From the NCBI GenBank assembly GCA_026874595.1, contig CM049307.1:91203830-91267829 (forward strand): 64,000 bases of DNA, in the 5' to 3' direction. Made by a program: the position numbers and the translations under genes. The stretch comes from Sipunculus nudus. Lineage: Eukaryota; Annelida; Sipuncula; Golfingiida; Sipunculidae. The notes below the pieces were generated by a model. It had not been told where the DNA came from and ran no database searches. It was given only the letters and a program-made list of their open reading frames with translations. Shown in pieces: positions 12,885 through 24,221 of this stretch. Each line of letters starts with the position of its first letter. Within the stretch, counting starts at the first letter, position 1.

Positions 12885-14850
12885 TTAGGATCCGCAATCT
12901 CCAGGGACGTTAAAACATGAACACATACCACCGGTACATTTTTACACTGACAATGATGCAGTGAACAACCTATATTCTGTAGTCGGAGCCTACAAACCAC
13001 CACAACAATTTCCTTATCAGCATATGTTCATGTGTACACGTTTCATGTAAACATTATCACGCGTTAGTAACAAAGGTTCACCTTGTGAGTGACAGGTGAC
13101 ATAATGGTATATTATGGTATATATGTTAATAAATATGTTATTGTGATTCCAATTACCTCCAAAATTTAACGGATTGTTCTCACATCTTCGACCGAACACT
13201 ACATATTTTCAGAAAAATCCGTACACAAATTGTTGTGTTAATAATTTTAGATACAAACCAAAGAACCGTTTTTTTTTTTTAAATATTTTTACCAATAACT
13301 TGCAACTAAAGTTGTTTTCCTGCTTTTAATCTAGGAGCGTTGTCAGTTTTCGACCATACCTGCTGATTCCAGCTCAATCAACAAAGCTCAGGATAAATAT
13401 CCAGTACAGTTGGAATCAATTCACCTTGACCTGTATGTTCATTATATGTGGCATTTGTACGTGCAAGAGCTTACACCGACAGACATGCGTCTGTTTCCAT
13501 GTCTAAAACTACCCTCAACTGACAACCAAAACATCGTTTCATGTCCGTGCACTTAGCTTCAATTCATACAAAGGAACTTTCTTAAACTTTCACTTTCTTC
13601 TAGTCATATAATTTCTTCAAATTAAATTTCACAGTCGATGGCTCCAATATATAATAGACTCCCGCTCAAATATCGTTGACCCTTTATATGCCTTAGGTCT
13701 CTTTCCGAAACTTTATCTTTGTGTGATTTGCAATTCTTTGCTGATTATTTAGGGGAGGGTGTTTCCTGGAGAATTTAGCAAAAGTTATCTTTATATCATG
13801 TAAGTGAACCGCACATGTAAAACCAGACCTTGCCGAAAGCCCAGGATTAAAATATGCGACATTCAAGGTCCCTACAGCTTATTGGAAATTATTTATCTGA
13901 TAGAGCAGTGGATTTTCCACAGGTACATCTAGTAATACTTTCATTATTACCCACCCTTGAGTTGGGACATCGCCCCGGTCCATCCGGAATCCAGCTGGCC
14001 AAGTACAAACCGCTGGGTCCAATGGTGTAATTCCTGACAGACTGCGTTGTGATTGACCTTAAGCGAAATTTCCCAAAATTATTAACTATGGGGAAATACA
14101 CATTTTGACCCCCTGAAGACACACTTGGCATATATCCCGACATTTCAATCACAAAAACGGCCATTTCCGTGTCGTGGCACAAGAGGAGTTCCGTGACAAA
14201 GATTTAGCGCCACCGTCATTTTTTTTTCAAGATTGACCATAAAGATAAGTTTATATTACACTTAAATTATGTGTATTAATAAAAGAATACAAATTAACTA
14301 CACAATTGCCAAACATTCATGTCAACGATATTTACATGCATTTAAAATATTTCTGAGGTTATTTCAAAATCGGTCAGATTCCCTTTTAACACAATACTGA
14401 TTTTTGCTCACCAAGCCTGCTCCGATGATCAGCATCCGGTGTGACGTCACAATTAAGGTCCAAGATGCTGAATCATCTTGATTGTGATGCCTGAAGGCAT
14501 ACACCCTTCATTTAACTATTAATGCCCAGTAGTTTATTAACATTAAAATACGTACAGCAACCAGTTTACACCGGGCCCTGTTGACGGGAAACAACGCTGC
14601 AATTTATTTATTAAAGCTAAATTTGCAGCAATTGTTTACGTTCGCTGAGTGAAAAGTCACATGCCAGGTGCAGGTATTTCAACCCAGGATCTTAAACTGA
14701 TTAATTCGGTACTGTCATATTTCTACCAATGGTCACCTCTGATCAGGAGCAGACACACATACCAATGTTTTTAATGGGTAAATGCTTATGATCTGGTTAG
14801 ATTGTGGACCTTAGTTCCTTGCCATGTCATGACAAGCGGAATTCAAAATA
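12885..14850. other. Intergenic, no gene recognised
   Basis: No exon series or RNA gene is supported. A minus-strand 97-codon frame at 13,889-14,182 lacks recognisable protein features and lies in repeat-like DNA. Confidence 0.5.
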
Positions 14851-15040
14851 CTTGGTTTGCATCATTTCCACCAGATGTCGCACGGTATCGCCTCCCATCT
14901 GAAACACGCAAAAATGTAAAAAATCTGGTTTGCACGTTTCTCACTAGATGTCGCCTGGTATCGAGTCGTATCTAAACAGCAAAGATAAACCTGTAATATT
15001 TGGTTTGTGTTTTTGTGAGAAGATGTCGCCTGGTTTTGAC
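14851..15040. repeat. ~75-bp tandem repeat, three copies
   Basis: Three head-to-tail units begin at about 14,851, 14,925 and 15,000 with TTGGTTTG or CTGGTTTG. Each carries a CCAnnAGATGTCGC-like core (CCACCAGATGTCGC, TCACTAGATGTCGCC, GAGAAGATGTCGCC). The period is 74-75 bp. The core resembles CTCF-type CCACTAGATGGCG words, but with T in place of G, so binding is speculative. Confidence 0.7.
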
Positions 15041-15872
15041 TTCTTTTCTAATTTTATTTGAAAAAGGATAATGTGTTTGTAATAGTTCAATACATTTAAA
15101 CTAGATAGGTGAACTAAATATACACCCCCAAATAGGTGTATATTCAAAAGACTGGTTTTCTCCGTTGACAGTAAATTAAATACAGGTGATGCCACGAGCA
15201 CGTCTCTGAATTATCAGACTCAATCAGTACACCCTAATACATGTATCACTTGGATGAGCATAGATTTTCTCACCAGTCACCATATATGGCTGTCGAAATT
15301 TAAAAAAAGGATGCGTATCAGACTATCAGATAGGTCTGTACGTATTCATATATTCAGTAGTTGGTTGGCACCATCTGGTGTCGATTATATAAACTAACTA
15401 GGATTTATCAAAAATTGACTTTAAACATGATAATGCTTCCACGATATGTTTAAATAAACTTGTCGAAACAAATTACATAACATTTTGTTCAAGAAGGATA
15501 TAAAAACTGTGTAGCAGTTCTAGAGTTCAAGTATCCCATTATCATTCATGGCATTATCAATGTAATATTTGCATTATGAAAATAATTAAGAGAAGGGCAC
15601 CATTCAACAACATAAAAGTAGAGAACTTGGTGTTTTTAAAAATATTCCTTATAAATAGCAGCAATGGTTACATTAAAAAAATTATTTATTCGGTGTTGCC
15701 TTATCATCAATACATCAGTTATTTGGCTCATTATCATGTCATTGAAAATCTGTTTAGCTGTGAACTTCAAGGAAATGGTAAAGATAATAAATCCATTATT
15801 TCACGTTTGAACCATCGAAAGGTCATTAGTGCAATGCTGTCATTTTGGAAGTCAAGTTATGACGACCTCATG
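15041..15872. other. Intergenic up to the hAT-like insertion
   Basis: AT-rich DNA without a recognised gene. The frame that runs from 15,576 into the transposon and the TA tract is fortuitous. Confidence 0.5.
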
Positions 15873-15880
15873 ATATATAC
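15873..15880. repeat. hAT target-site duplication, left
   Basis: ATATATAC, repeated exactly at 19,238-19,245. An 8-bp duplication is the hallmark of hAT insertion. Confidence 0.75.
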
Positions 15881-16012
15881 TAGGGCTGGTTATCGGTCCG
15901 CCTCATCCGGTACAATACGTATTGCGATACAGTTAATTCGATACCGATACGTATTGACGATACGCTTCATTTCTCTTTGTATATCATTTCTTAATAAAAA
16001 GCTCTGTTTCTT

Positions 16013-16015
<3 letters not shown>

Positions 16016-16073
<58 letters not shown>
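16016..16073. repeat. (TA)n microsatellite left of palindrome
   Basis: Pure TA tract. A similar tract at 16,300-16,366 lies on the other side of the palindrome. Confidence 0.95.
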
Positions 16074-16078
<5 letters not shown>

Positions 16079-16136
16079 GTGTTACCCTCCGATGTAAAGT
16101 GCTCTATGGCCTACAAGCTAGGCCAGAGCGGTATAG
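16074..16136. repeat. Unpaired element segment with two small hairpins
   Basis: Sequence between the left TA tract and the left palindrome arm. It contains GGCCTA-CAAGC-TAGGCC and AGAGC-GGTATA-GCTCT hairpins and has no mirror copy on the right. It may be the longer end of one of two head-to-head element copies. Confidence 0.6.
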
Positions 16137-16160
16137 CTCTGAAGAAAAACAACACTGTTA

Positions 16161-16208
16161 ATTCACAACAGACTGTTTCACGGGATGCGACCCGATCATC
16201 AGGTGAAT
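16161..16208 (-). ncRNA. Hammerhead-ribozyme-like motif, minus strand mirror copy
   Basis: Exact mirror of the plus-strand motif because of the palindrome: CTGATGA at 16,202-16,196 and GAAA at 16,179-16,176 when read on the minus strand. Stem I is ATTCAC/GTGAAT. Confidence 0.5.
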
Positions 16209-16227
16209 GTGGTTAGAATCTAACCAC

Positions 16228-16275
16228 ATTCACCTGATGATCGGGTCGCATCCCGTGAAACAGTCTGTTGTGAAT
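16228..16275 (+). ncRNA. Hammerhead-ribozyme-like motif (type I), plus strand
   Basis: Stem I 5' strand ATTCAC (16,228-16,233); core CTGATGA (16,234-16,240); stem II hairpin CGGG-TCGCAT-CCCG with a U-U mismatch at its base (16,241-16,256); GAAA (16,257-16,260) with its last A starting a short stem III (ACA/TGT, loop GTC); then U17; stem I 3' strand GTGAAT (16,270-16,275), which pairs all six bases with ATTCAC. The order and core match type I hammerheads of Penelope-like elements and metazoan retrozymes. The closing mismatch of stem II and the tiny stem III make activity uncertain. Predicted cleavage follows 16,269. Confidence 0.55.
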
Positions 16276-16299
16276 TAACAGTGTTGTTTTTCTTCAGAG

Positions 16300-16366
<67 letters not shown>
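16300..16366. repeat. (TA)n microsatellite right of palindrome
   Basis: Pure TA tract immediately after the right palindrome arm. Confidence 0.95.
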
Positions 16367-16368
<2 letters not shown>

Positions 16369-16619
16369 ATTAATATACCACATATTCCGTATGGTATGCA
16401 CCCAAGCTGAGCAGCTTAAGCTTGATATTAAATACATACCAAGACCAGTTGATTTTAATTATCAAAATCTATCTAATTAAAACTACCGAAATCTCGATCT
16501 TCTCGACCCCCCCCCCCCCCGCACAAACAGTTTAATTGCATTTGATGAGAAAGATCATAGGCTGTTTTTTTTGTGTCATATAATTACACAGTTTTTTTTT
16601 CTGTGAATATGAGTCCATT

Positions 16620-16620
<1 letters not shown>

Positions 16621-16671
<51 letters not shown>
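16621..16671. repeat. (GA)n microsatellite
   Basis: About 25 GA units inside the hAT-like element. Confidence 0.95.
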
Positions 16672-16672
<1 letters not shown>

Positions 16673-17536
16673 TTTTATTCGACATAAAAGTAAAGCATCG
16701 ATACAAAATATATTGAGTATGTCAATATTTTTGTTTTTATTATGTCTGGAGACTGTTGTTAAGGATTTTAATCCACTGAAACAACAGCCCCCTATGCATG
16801 AAACATGGAGAGAGAGAAATTGTACATAAATATGGAGGTTAAATGATTATACATTCTTAATATTTGATACTATATGATTTAATGAGGAAATTTGCAACAA
16901 AAAAAAAACTTGGAACATTTACAACTTGAATTAGGGAAATTATAGTTTGTTATTGATTAAAACATTTTTTTATGGCTTAGACTAATTTTTGTTTTAGATT
17001 TAGCAGTTTATCTGAAGGCATTTGTCTTTATTATAATTTATAAAATGTTGTTTGATGAAGCAAATCAAATCTTGAAGACTCTGAGTGAAGATTTTGTCAA
17101 CAATGATTTAGTCGGTTTCATTTATGACTTTTTTAGTGTTATGTTTCTCAGTCATCTGTCTGCTATCTTAGGTCTGGTTTTATTTGTAACAAGGGTATCT
17201 TTATGTCTTGTGTCATGTTCGTGTGTCACGGTCCTTGTTGAAAAATTAAATGTTTGTAAATATTTTGGACGTGCTTCATGGCAGTGATTATAGTAAAATT
17301 TTAACATACTTAGTCTGAAGATGTAATTAATTTTAATTGTTTAAAAATTGGTTCAGTGTGGGTATTGTATTCGCTATTTGTGAAAATTCTTATGGCTTTT
17401 TTTGGAGTTAGTCAATCTCCTGTGTGAACATAATTTGTTCCCAGGCTTTAACCATTTATTTTACGTCTGATCTGAAACGTGGGAGTTTCTAGTTACCTGG
17501 CTGCGTAAATAAAAAAAATAGAGATAAAATGATATA

Positions 17537-18775
17537 CAGTGAAATCCCTCTTGGGCGGACAGTCATGGGACTAGACAATTTGTCCGTTGTAGCGGGGTGT
17601 AGCGAGGTGTCCTTAAATTTATGTTACATGTGAATAAAATTTAATGCTACCGGTTGTTGTGTTTTTAATTAATTAATTTTTTTTTATTTTTGAATGAGTC
17701 TTTTTATATTAACTGGAACATTATCGTCATTACCTATTATTAAAATAATATTCTTACATTGATTGACATCAACAGGACTTACTCGTATCGACATATACAT
17801 TTCTGCACTGGGTCTGTAAACTTCTCAATTACTCAATCCTTCCGTGATAATAAAAGAATCGCTTATGACATAAATTAATTTCAGACATCAAGTTTTGTAA
17901 AAATCTTTTGGGAGCGTAAGCAAATATAATAAATCAATGCATGATACCATATACGCCTTATAATTGGTAGTTGGGACTGATTTCCGTAATGCACATGTTA
18001 TAGGATCGGGGGCTGGTTGATATCGCTGAGCCCTCAACCCAGGCGATAGGTCATGACTCGTGACTGTTATCGTCAGAGTGTGTAAAAGATACGTCATTAT
18101 CCTCGCTTCTGGGCCTATGATAGAATAATGTGGCCCAATTTCAGAATAAATAAGTTGCTTCACTGAAAACTCGGCACAATAGAAACTTCGTTATTTCCGT
18201 CTTTTATTGGGGGGACTGCTATTGATAAAATGATACATAAATGAATGTTCCAGCTGTAAAAATAAGGTAACTTGAGTAAAACTAGCTCCGGTCTTATAGT
18301 CATGGCAGTATGCCTAAATCTTGAGAACATTTAAGTGATATAAGGCGTACCAGAAGCAGACCATATTTGCAATTTCAAAGTATTTCCGCCGACTTCGATC
18401 GGGCGGACGCTTGGGTATCCGTTAGCCGGGTTGATTTTTGCCATCGGGCGGACAAAAAAGTGTCCGTTGTCCTGAATAGCGTGGTTTGTCCGCCCTAAAG
18501 GCCCTGCCACACCGACACCGCACTGCGCTGTGCTGTGCAGTCCGGCAAAACAAAGCTGAAAAAAAATTCAACTTTCTCCGCTTTGCTGCGCCGCAAAAAT
18601 GCTCAGCCGTTTTTTTGCAGCGCTTTGCAGCGCAGCGCAGCTTTCGGTATGGCCGGGCCTTAATGGGGTTCTTAAAGTAGTAAAAACGCTCCGTCGGCCC
18701 AAAAAGTGTCCGTTAGGGGGGGTGTCCGGCTATCCGACCCAGAGGGGTGCCCGCCTGCAGCCCGGGGTTTCACTG
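17537..18775. mobile_element. Non-autonomous pogo/Tc1-like element nested in hAT
   Basis: Terminal inverted repeats CAGTGAAATCCC (17,537) and GGGGTTTCACTG (ending 18,775) are flanked by TA on both sides (17,535-17,536 and 18,776-18,777). That fits the TA target duplication and CAGTnnAAnCC termini of pogo/Tigger-like elements. Inside, GGGCGGACA/TGTCCGTT words recur in both orientations. No DDE transposase frame is visible. The 1,239 bp include a smaller MITE at 18,499-18,660. Confidence 0.7.
18499..18660. mobile_element. Harbinger-like MITE nested in pogo-like element
   Basis: The 162-bp element has ends AGGCCCTGCCACACCG and CGGTATGGCCGGGCCT, an imperfect inverted repeat, and is bracketed by TAA on both sides (18,496-18,498 and 18,661-18,663). 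Trinucleotide TWA duplication is the PIF/Harbinger habit. The interior is GC-rich (GCGCTGCGC words) and partly self-complementary. The apparent coding frames across it are by-products. Confidence 0.65.
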
Positions 18776-18797
18776 TATCATAAAGCGAACAAGTATG

Positions 18798-18869
<72 letters not shown>
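18798..18869. repeat. (CA)n(TA)n compound microsatellite
   Basis: CA tract 18,798-18,824 followed by TA tract to 18,869, inside the hAT-like element just right of the pogo-like end. Confidence 0.95.
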
Positions 18870-18872
<3 letters not shown>

Positions 18873-19237
18873 ATAGACGTGAATGTACCTTGTTCCTAGT
18901 AGCAATATGTGATATGAATATCGATTTCATTAATAAAGAGGAAAGTCATTATCATTTTCCTATTATGGCTTACATGCACCTGCTTGTCATGGAAGTACTG
19001 ACGTGCATGCGTATAAACATTTCTTATCAAGTCTTAAAAGCCACAGCAACAAATAAACAGTGAATTTAGCTTGATAAATCTTCAAGGTTATATTTAAACT
19101 TCTAGTCATATCCCTATTCGTGAGCAATCAATGTTTTACATCGATACGACCGATACAGCATAAAAACGCATTTCGGTTATCGTATCGACGTCATGTATCG
19201 ATACGTATCGATATATCGATATATTGATGCAGCCCTA

Positions 19238-19245
19238 ATATATAC
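19238..19245. repeat. hAT target-site duplication, right
   Basis: ATATATAC, identical to 15,873-15,880. Confidence 0.75.
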
Positions 19246-20000
19246 AATAGTTACACGCCGAATTCATTCTTTAATCCTTAAAACGACATTGTAACCATGG
19301 GCACAAGATCCCTCACTATCTCGGGATAGTCTATGTAGTTGCCACTAGGTGGCGATAGTACATGACTGTTTATAGTCCCCGATCATGGTCAATTATTAAA
19401 AAGTGTGTAAGCGCTCTAAATCGTGTATGGCGTTAATGTTTATTTAAAACAAAAGGTTATGCAGATCATGTCACATTGTAGCTGCAGCCCTCCCGTCTCT
19501 CCAGGAAGTTAGGTCGCTGGAGTTTTATTCGACATGGAAAATAACGGAAGATGATATTGATGTCTTTTGATTGGCCAAAGTGGAATGATATAAATCTATA
19601 TAACTTTTCTGAGGGGTTTTAAATTAGGACAAAAAAATAAAATAAAATATAATATAGAATGTCCGTCATTAGGTAATATTTGAAGCCCAGTATTCACATT
19701 GATTCACATATAGCACGTTATGGCCAGTTAGAGAAGTGTAGGACTTGTTTTGTTTAGCAAATCAATATGATTGGTAAATTTTATTTCGTAAAATAAAATT
19801 TGAAATATAAATAAAATTAATATAAAGTTTGGTTATGGTATACGGAAAATACAGCAAAAGAAAGTCGAAGTCCAGTATAAGTATTGGATAGATCGGGTTC
19901 AATGAAATCCAGTTCAATCTCAACCCATGAGCAACATGGTGGCGACATCTATCGGTGCACTCTCTCACTACCGCTCTATTAATCTTATCAGCTGTATCTC

Positions 20001-20140
20001 TCTTAGACTGGTACCCTGCTCTATTAAGGCCCTCAAGCCAAGCATAGAGACAGGCGTACAACGCCATCTTCAGTACTCCCAGTTGCAACTCCTGACCTAC
20101 CTGTAGACTGGTTCCAACTCCAGTCTGTACGCTCACACCG
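20001..20140. repeat. Inverted repeat, left arm
   Basis: Reverse complement of about 20,440-20,553 with about 85-90% identity by eye. Both contain GGCGTACAACGCCATCTTCA (or its complement) and AGACTGGTACCC. This arm has about 24 extra bases (GTTGCAACTCC and following). The spacer is about 300 bp. It may be two opposed copies of one repeat or the termini of a foldback element. Confidence 0.75.
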
Positions 20141-20439
20141 ATTGTCATGGACGTTCTCGCAATCCTGGCTGGTTATCCGTGAAGATTACTTATAAAATTA
20201 CTTTCTTTAGTTTTTTAAAGTTTCCAAATATTGAAAAATTAGTTTTTGCACAAAAATTGACTGATGGATGTATAGATGATACGAATCATACGATATACTG
20301 AATACTTGATATTCCACTGTACGTGGCATTGGTTTATTATCAATATCTATTAACCTAATCATAAATGTCACACGAAATGTACAGCCAACTTTTAACAACT
20401 TCTCTGAGCAAACGAAATGCTTATTTTTATCATATATGA

Positions 20440-20553
20440 TTCAGACTTGAGTTGGAACCAGTCTGCCGGGAGTCCTGAAGATGGCGTTGTACGCCCGTCT
20501 CTATGATTGGCCTAGAGCAGCGGTGCCATAATAGAGCGGGGTACCAGTCTATA
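20440..20553. repeat. Inverted repeat, right arm
   Basis: Opposite-strand partner of 20,001-20,140. It carries TGAAGATGGCGTTGTACGCC and GGGGTACCAGTCT. Confidence 0.75.
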
Positions 20554-21653
20554 TCTCTCTGTTCTCTTGATTACTCTTTTATGTTTCAATAAACCGTGTC
20601 ATAAATTTACACGGGTCCCCTGTATTATGTACCGGAGTTCACTTTCTTTATAATCAATACAGCAAATTTAATGTTTAGTCCAGAGACTGGGACTTATAAA
20701 ATTAGCTAAACTGAATCCGTGTTTTGACTGAAATCTTTCGTTTTTATAGGTTACATCCTTCCCTCTTTGCAGCCGACTTAATACTACGCATCGCATTCCT
20801 TCTAGATAGGAGTTTTTCAGCGTACAGAGTGTTTTGCCCAATTTACGTTTCCCACAATTCCAGGATGAAGAGAGCATATAACGTAGTGGGTAAGACCTTG
20901 GTCTTGGGTCTCATCACAGAAGGAAATGTTTCATCCTTAACTATGGGATATCCCTACCCCGCACCACGTGATAGCTAAGATAACACCTAACAGATAGATC
21001 ATCTCTATCTGATGCATAAATGTCAAACATCTACACTGCTAGGGCACAATTTATGACATCTGAAATTAGATCGACAAATCAGATAAGCACAGTGCCGTCA
21101 TCGTTTATGACCATGTTTGCAGGCAGCGTCAACGGAAAAATCCACGGCGTTCGGTCTTTACACCCTGCGTTAAAATTGCCTTGTTTCTGAGGGGAAAAAA
21201 ATCAAATTTAACTAATTATAAATTACGTTTCCGTCTGTGGCTGCTTTAAAGGAACATGACAGAAGGAAAACAAGACTCGGAAAGGTGAGTAGGGGAGGGA
21301 CATAGCCTTGTTAAAAAAGTGTTGGAATTTAACAACTTATAGGTTTAGTGGCACTATGGGGAGTCGAGTTTGGCCCGGTTTTGATCAACGCCGTTGCATT
21401 AATGGGGAAAGGCGAAATTGCGATAAGCCTCAAGGATTTGCGTTGATGTCTCAACGACAGGTTCCTGGTTTAAAATTTAAAATCCAGGAGGCTTCACAAT
21501 AAAAAACTATCACGGTATTACTACCTGGTTGAATTATTTTATTTCGAATAGGTAGAAACATCGATTATTAGTGACACAAAAACAAAGATACATATATTAA
21601 ATACTTCAAAGAAATATATTTATATATATTATATAACCCATATGTATATAAAC

Positions 21654-21708
<55 letters not shown>

Positions 21709-22659
21709 CATAAATGAACGACACCTGTTTACAAATGTAAGTAATAATACTCGTTAGACATTAAATGTGCATTTCTTTTTACAAATTAATTTGGTCTCGT
21801 TATAAACAATACTCGGTATCTTCGGGTTTTCAATTGAACCCCGAACTAGCGGATCAGAAGAATCACATTATTCAGTATGGATCTGAAGTGGTCATTATAT
21901 ATATATATATATTTTTCTGAATCCTGGATCCGCCCCTGGTGAAGAATAACACGTGGCCCGGTCAGTGCGTCTAATTAACTAGGTGTTCTTGAGGGTTACA
22001 GCCGCTGAACCGTCACGGTGCATGCATTCATCTGATCACCTGTAAATGTACGGACGTAACACTGCCCCTTGATTTTGATTGTCCCCTCACAGTTTGTTAG
22101 AGTTCAAATCAAAGATACACATCTCCGGTATTAAGGTAGCCTAAGATATTCACATGCGTTTTGTTTACTATAACGCTTTCATGCAATGACTTCACACAAG
22201 TGCATCATACAAAAATCCATGTAAAATCAATAACATTATTTCCCATAAATGGAAGCAATAGTTAGCTTATAACAAGAGTGCCGTGTGCAAAAATTCATTA
22301 TGACGGATTTGTTAAAATAACTGCCATACCATTGAATATCAACGCTACCCTTCCAAGCTGTATGTATATAAAGACAATTGCTAACTTTCTTTAAACATAG
22401 ATTACAAATATAGGTAATGGTTAGCTGTTTTTATATGAAATATAAGATTTTGAAAATGTGTGATAAGATAACGTAACTGATATAAGCGTGTGTTTTAATG
22501 AAAACTTGATACACTCACGTTTACCTGAAGTAATAGTAAACATATTGAAAATAATTGTGAACCTGGCAAAATTGTAATCTCGTATATCCAAACAAATTTT
22601 TTGTCCCCAATATCATTCGGATATACTAGGGTCTACTGTAATTATATATATATATATAA

Positions 22660-22691
<32 letters not shown>

Positions 22692-24220
22692 AGTGTGTGT
22701 GAGTGTGTGTTGTAAAACAGAAAATGGAATCGTTAAGCTTACCACGGCGGCCTATTATATCTTGCATTCAAGGGCAATTAAACTCTAGATGATAGTTTAA
22801 CATCACTAAACGTTTATGACAGTAAATGTGATAAAGTACATAGTATATAAAACACCCTGTATAAAGCACCAATAAGGGTTCTTTGAATATCAATGTTCCT
22901 TTGAATGAAAAGGGTACGGTAACGTTCTCCAGTATAACGCGGCCTTTTAAGTGGCAATTTAACCACTTTAAAGTTGAATTTTCAGTTATGAAAAGTTGTG
23001 TGCAAATATCATATGTGTCACAACTGGGGGATTAGCGTATTGCTGCTTTCCTCAAAATTGTTTAATAATTTGAGTAGCATTTCAAATATAATTAATGAAA
23101 GAATTATAATATGAATCTTGAACATACTTGAATCAAAGCTTAAACTAATGAACCAACATCTGGCATACGAGCAAAATACCTTTGTGAACAAGCTTTGGAA
23201 ACCAATATTTACTGCCTTAATACTGGGCCAATGTGGGTTTGCTATCTGGGTAGTTATGCTCCTTAACCTGGATACGGCTATTATGTATTGTTTTATTATT
23301 TTATGATATGCGTCCCAACGCCAGTGCGTCAATACACAGGTAATGCTGAAACTTTATGAGGTAGCGACTGTTACAGAAGTATTTATATAAAATCCTTTTT
23401 CTGGTGGCATTTGTACTGGTGTTGTTACTTTGGCACAGAGATTCGTCATATAATTTTGAATATGATTAATACAACATGCCCATTTTTTAAGATAACTTAA
23501 ATAATCAGATGTATATCAATTTTTATTTCAAAATTACCACAGTGCCCTGTGACAAATTTTAGCGAAAAGTACAACCATTTGCAATTTAAACGTGACAGCT
23601 TTACAAACCGGTCCAACTTAATGATAAAAGAACTGCGACCATAGGAGACACTGATGGAATAGTTCAAAATAAATTAAAAGAGTGATTAATGATAAACTTA
23701 ATGTCAGTTCATAATGTGGTACAAAATGGCTGAATTTTAATAACAAAAACCGAGAATAAATTATGACTGGTGCTATAAACCCTCCATGTATACACACGGA
23801 AAGGTACCTCCACTGATTAATAGCGACGTTTATTTACAATTACTGATAAAATTTAATTCCTGCTTGATCCATTTTGTTTTACACTCGCCATGGCTCAATG
23901 TCACACAACCGGGAGGAGGATTGGGTGCAGGGAGCCACTCACCAAAAAGTAAGCTTAAGTAGGCTAAAATATTATGTATTACATCTCTTAAATCCACAAG
24001 CACTATGCACATCTTCATGCACGCATTACTTTGGTTAACGCATGAAATGGTAATAGATTTAAAAATAATCTTTAGCTCAAAAATGACAAGTGGCCAATGG
24101 GCCATGACGCTAAGCCAAGTTTGGCTGGGTGCTCAATTATTTGATTACTGTTATATATCGTCTGTGAGCTTATGGCTAATAATACTATGTTGTAAAACGG
24201 ACGGGAAATAAAAAAAATAT
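20554..24220. other. Intergenic, transposon ends and microsatellites only
   Basis: No gene is recognised. TA tracts lie at 21,655-21,704 and 22,641-22,692. Near 21,916-21,938 is a solo transposon-like end (GGATCCGCCCCTG). Near 22,616-22,638 is a Tigger-like end (complement reads TACAGTAGACCCTAGTATATCCGA). Short open frames here show no protein features. Confidence 0.5.
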
Positions 24221-24221
24221 C

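Larger units (their letters stand above)
16137..16299. repeat. Perfect palindrome, 81-bp arms, 1-bp centre
   Basis: Positions 16,137-16,217 are the exact reverse complement of 16,219-16,299 with only base 16,218 between them. Such a perfect head-to-head repeat must be young or kept by gene conversion, and it should form a cruciform or an RNA hairpin. Each arm carries a hammerhead-ribozyme-like motif (separate entries). It is flanked on both sides by TA tracts, the preferred surroundings of Penelope-like retroelements. Confidence 0.95.
15881..19237. mobile_element. Non-autonomous hAT-like DNA transposon
   Basis: The ends are TAGGGCTG and CAGCCCTA. Subterminal regions are rich in CGATACG/CGTATCG words (left 15,905-15,970; right 19,145-19,225), typical of many animal hAT elements. 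Both ends abut an exact 8-bp duplication. The 3,357-bp span includes secondary insertions: the palindromic unit near 16.0-16.4 kb and a pogo-like element at 17,537-18,775. No BED zinc-finger or hAT transposase domain is visible in any frame, so the element is non-autonomous or has lost its gene. The TSD is AT-rich, so chance identity is possible; the match of TIR, TSD length and subterminal repeats makes the call strong. Confidence 0.8.

Noticed and set aside
15576-16079. 167-codon plus-strand open frame
   Set aside because: It crosses the hAT terminus and runs into a TA microsatellite (Ile-Tyr repeat at its end); there is no domain or splice support.
18486-18680. 64-codon frame rich in Ala and Arg
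   Set aside because: It is produced by the GC-rich Harbinger-like MITE.
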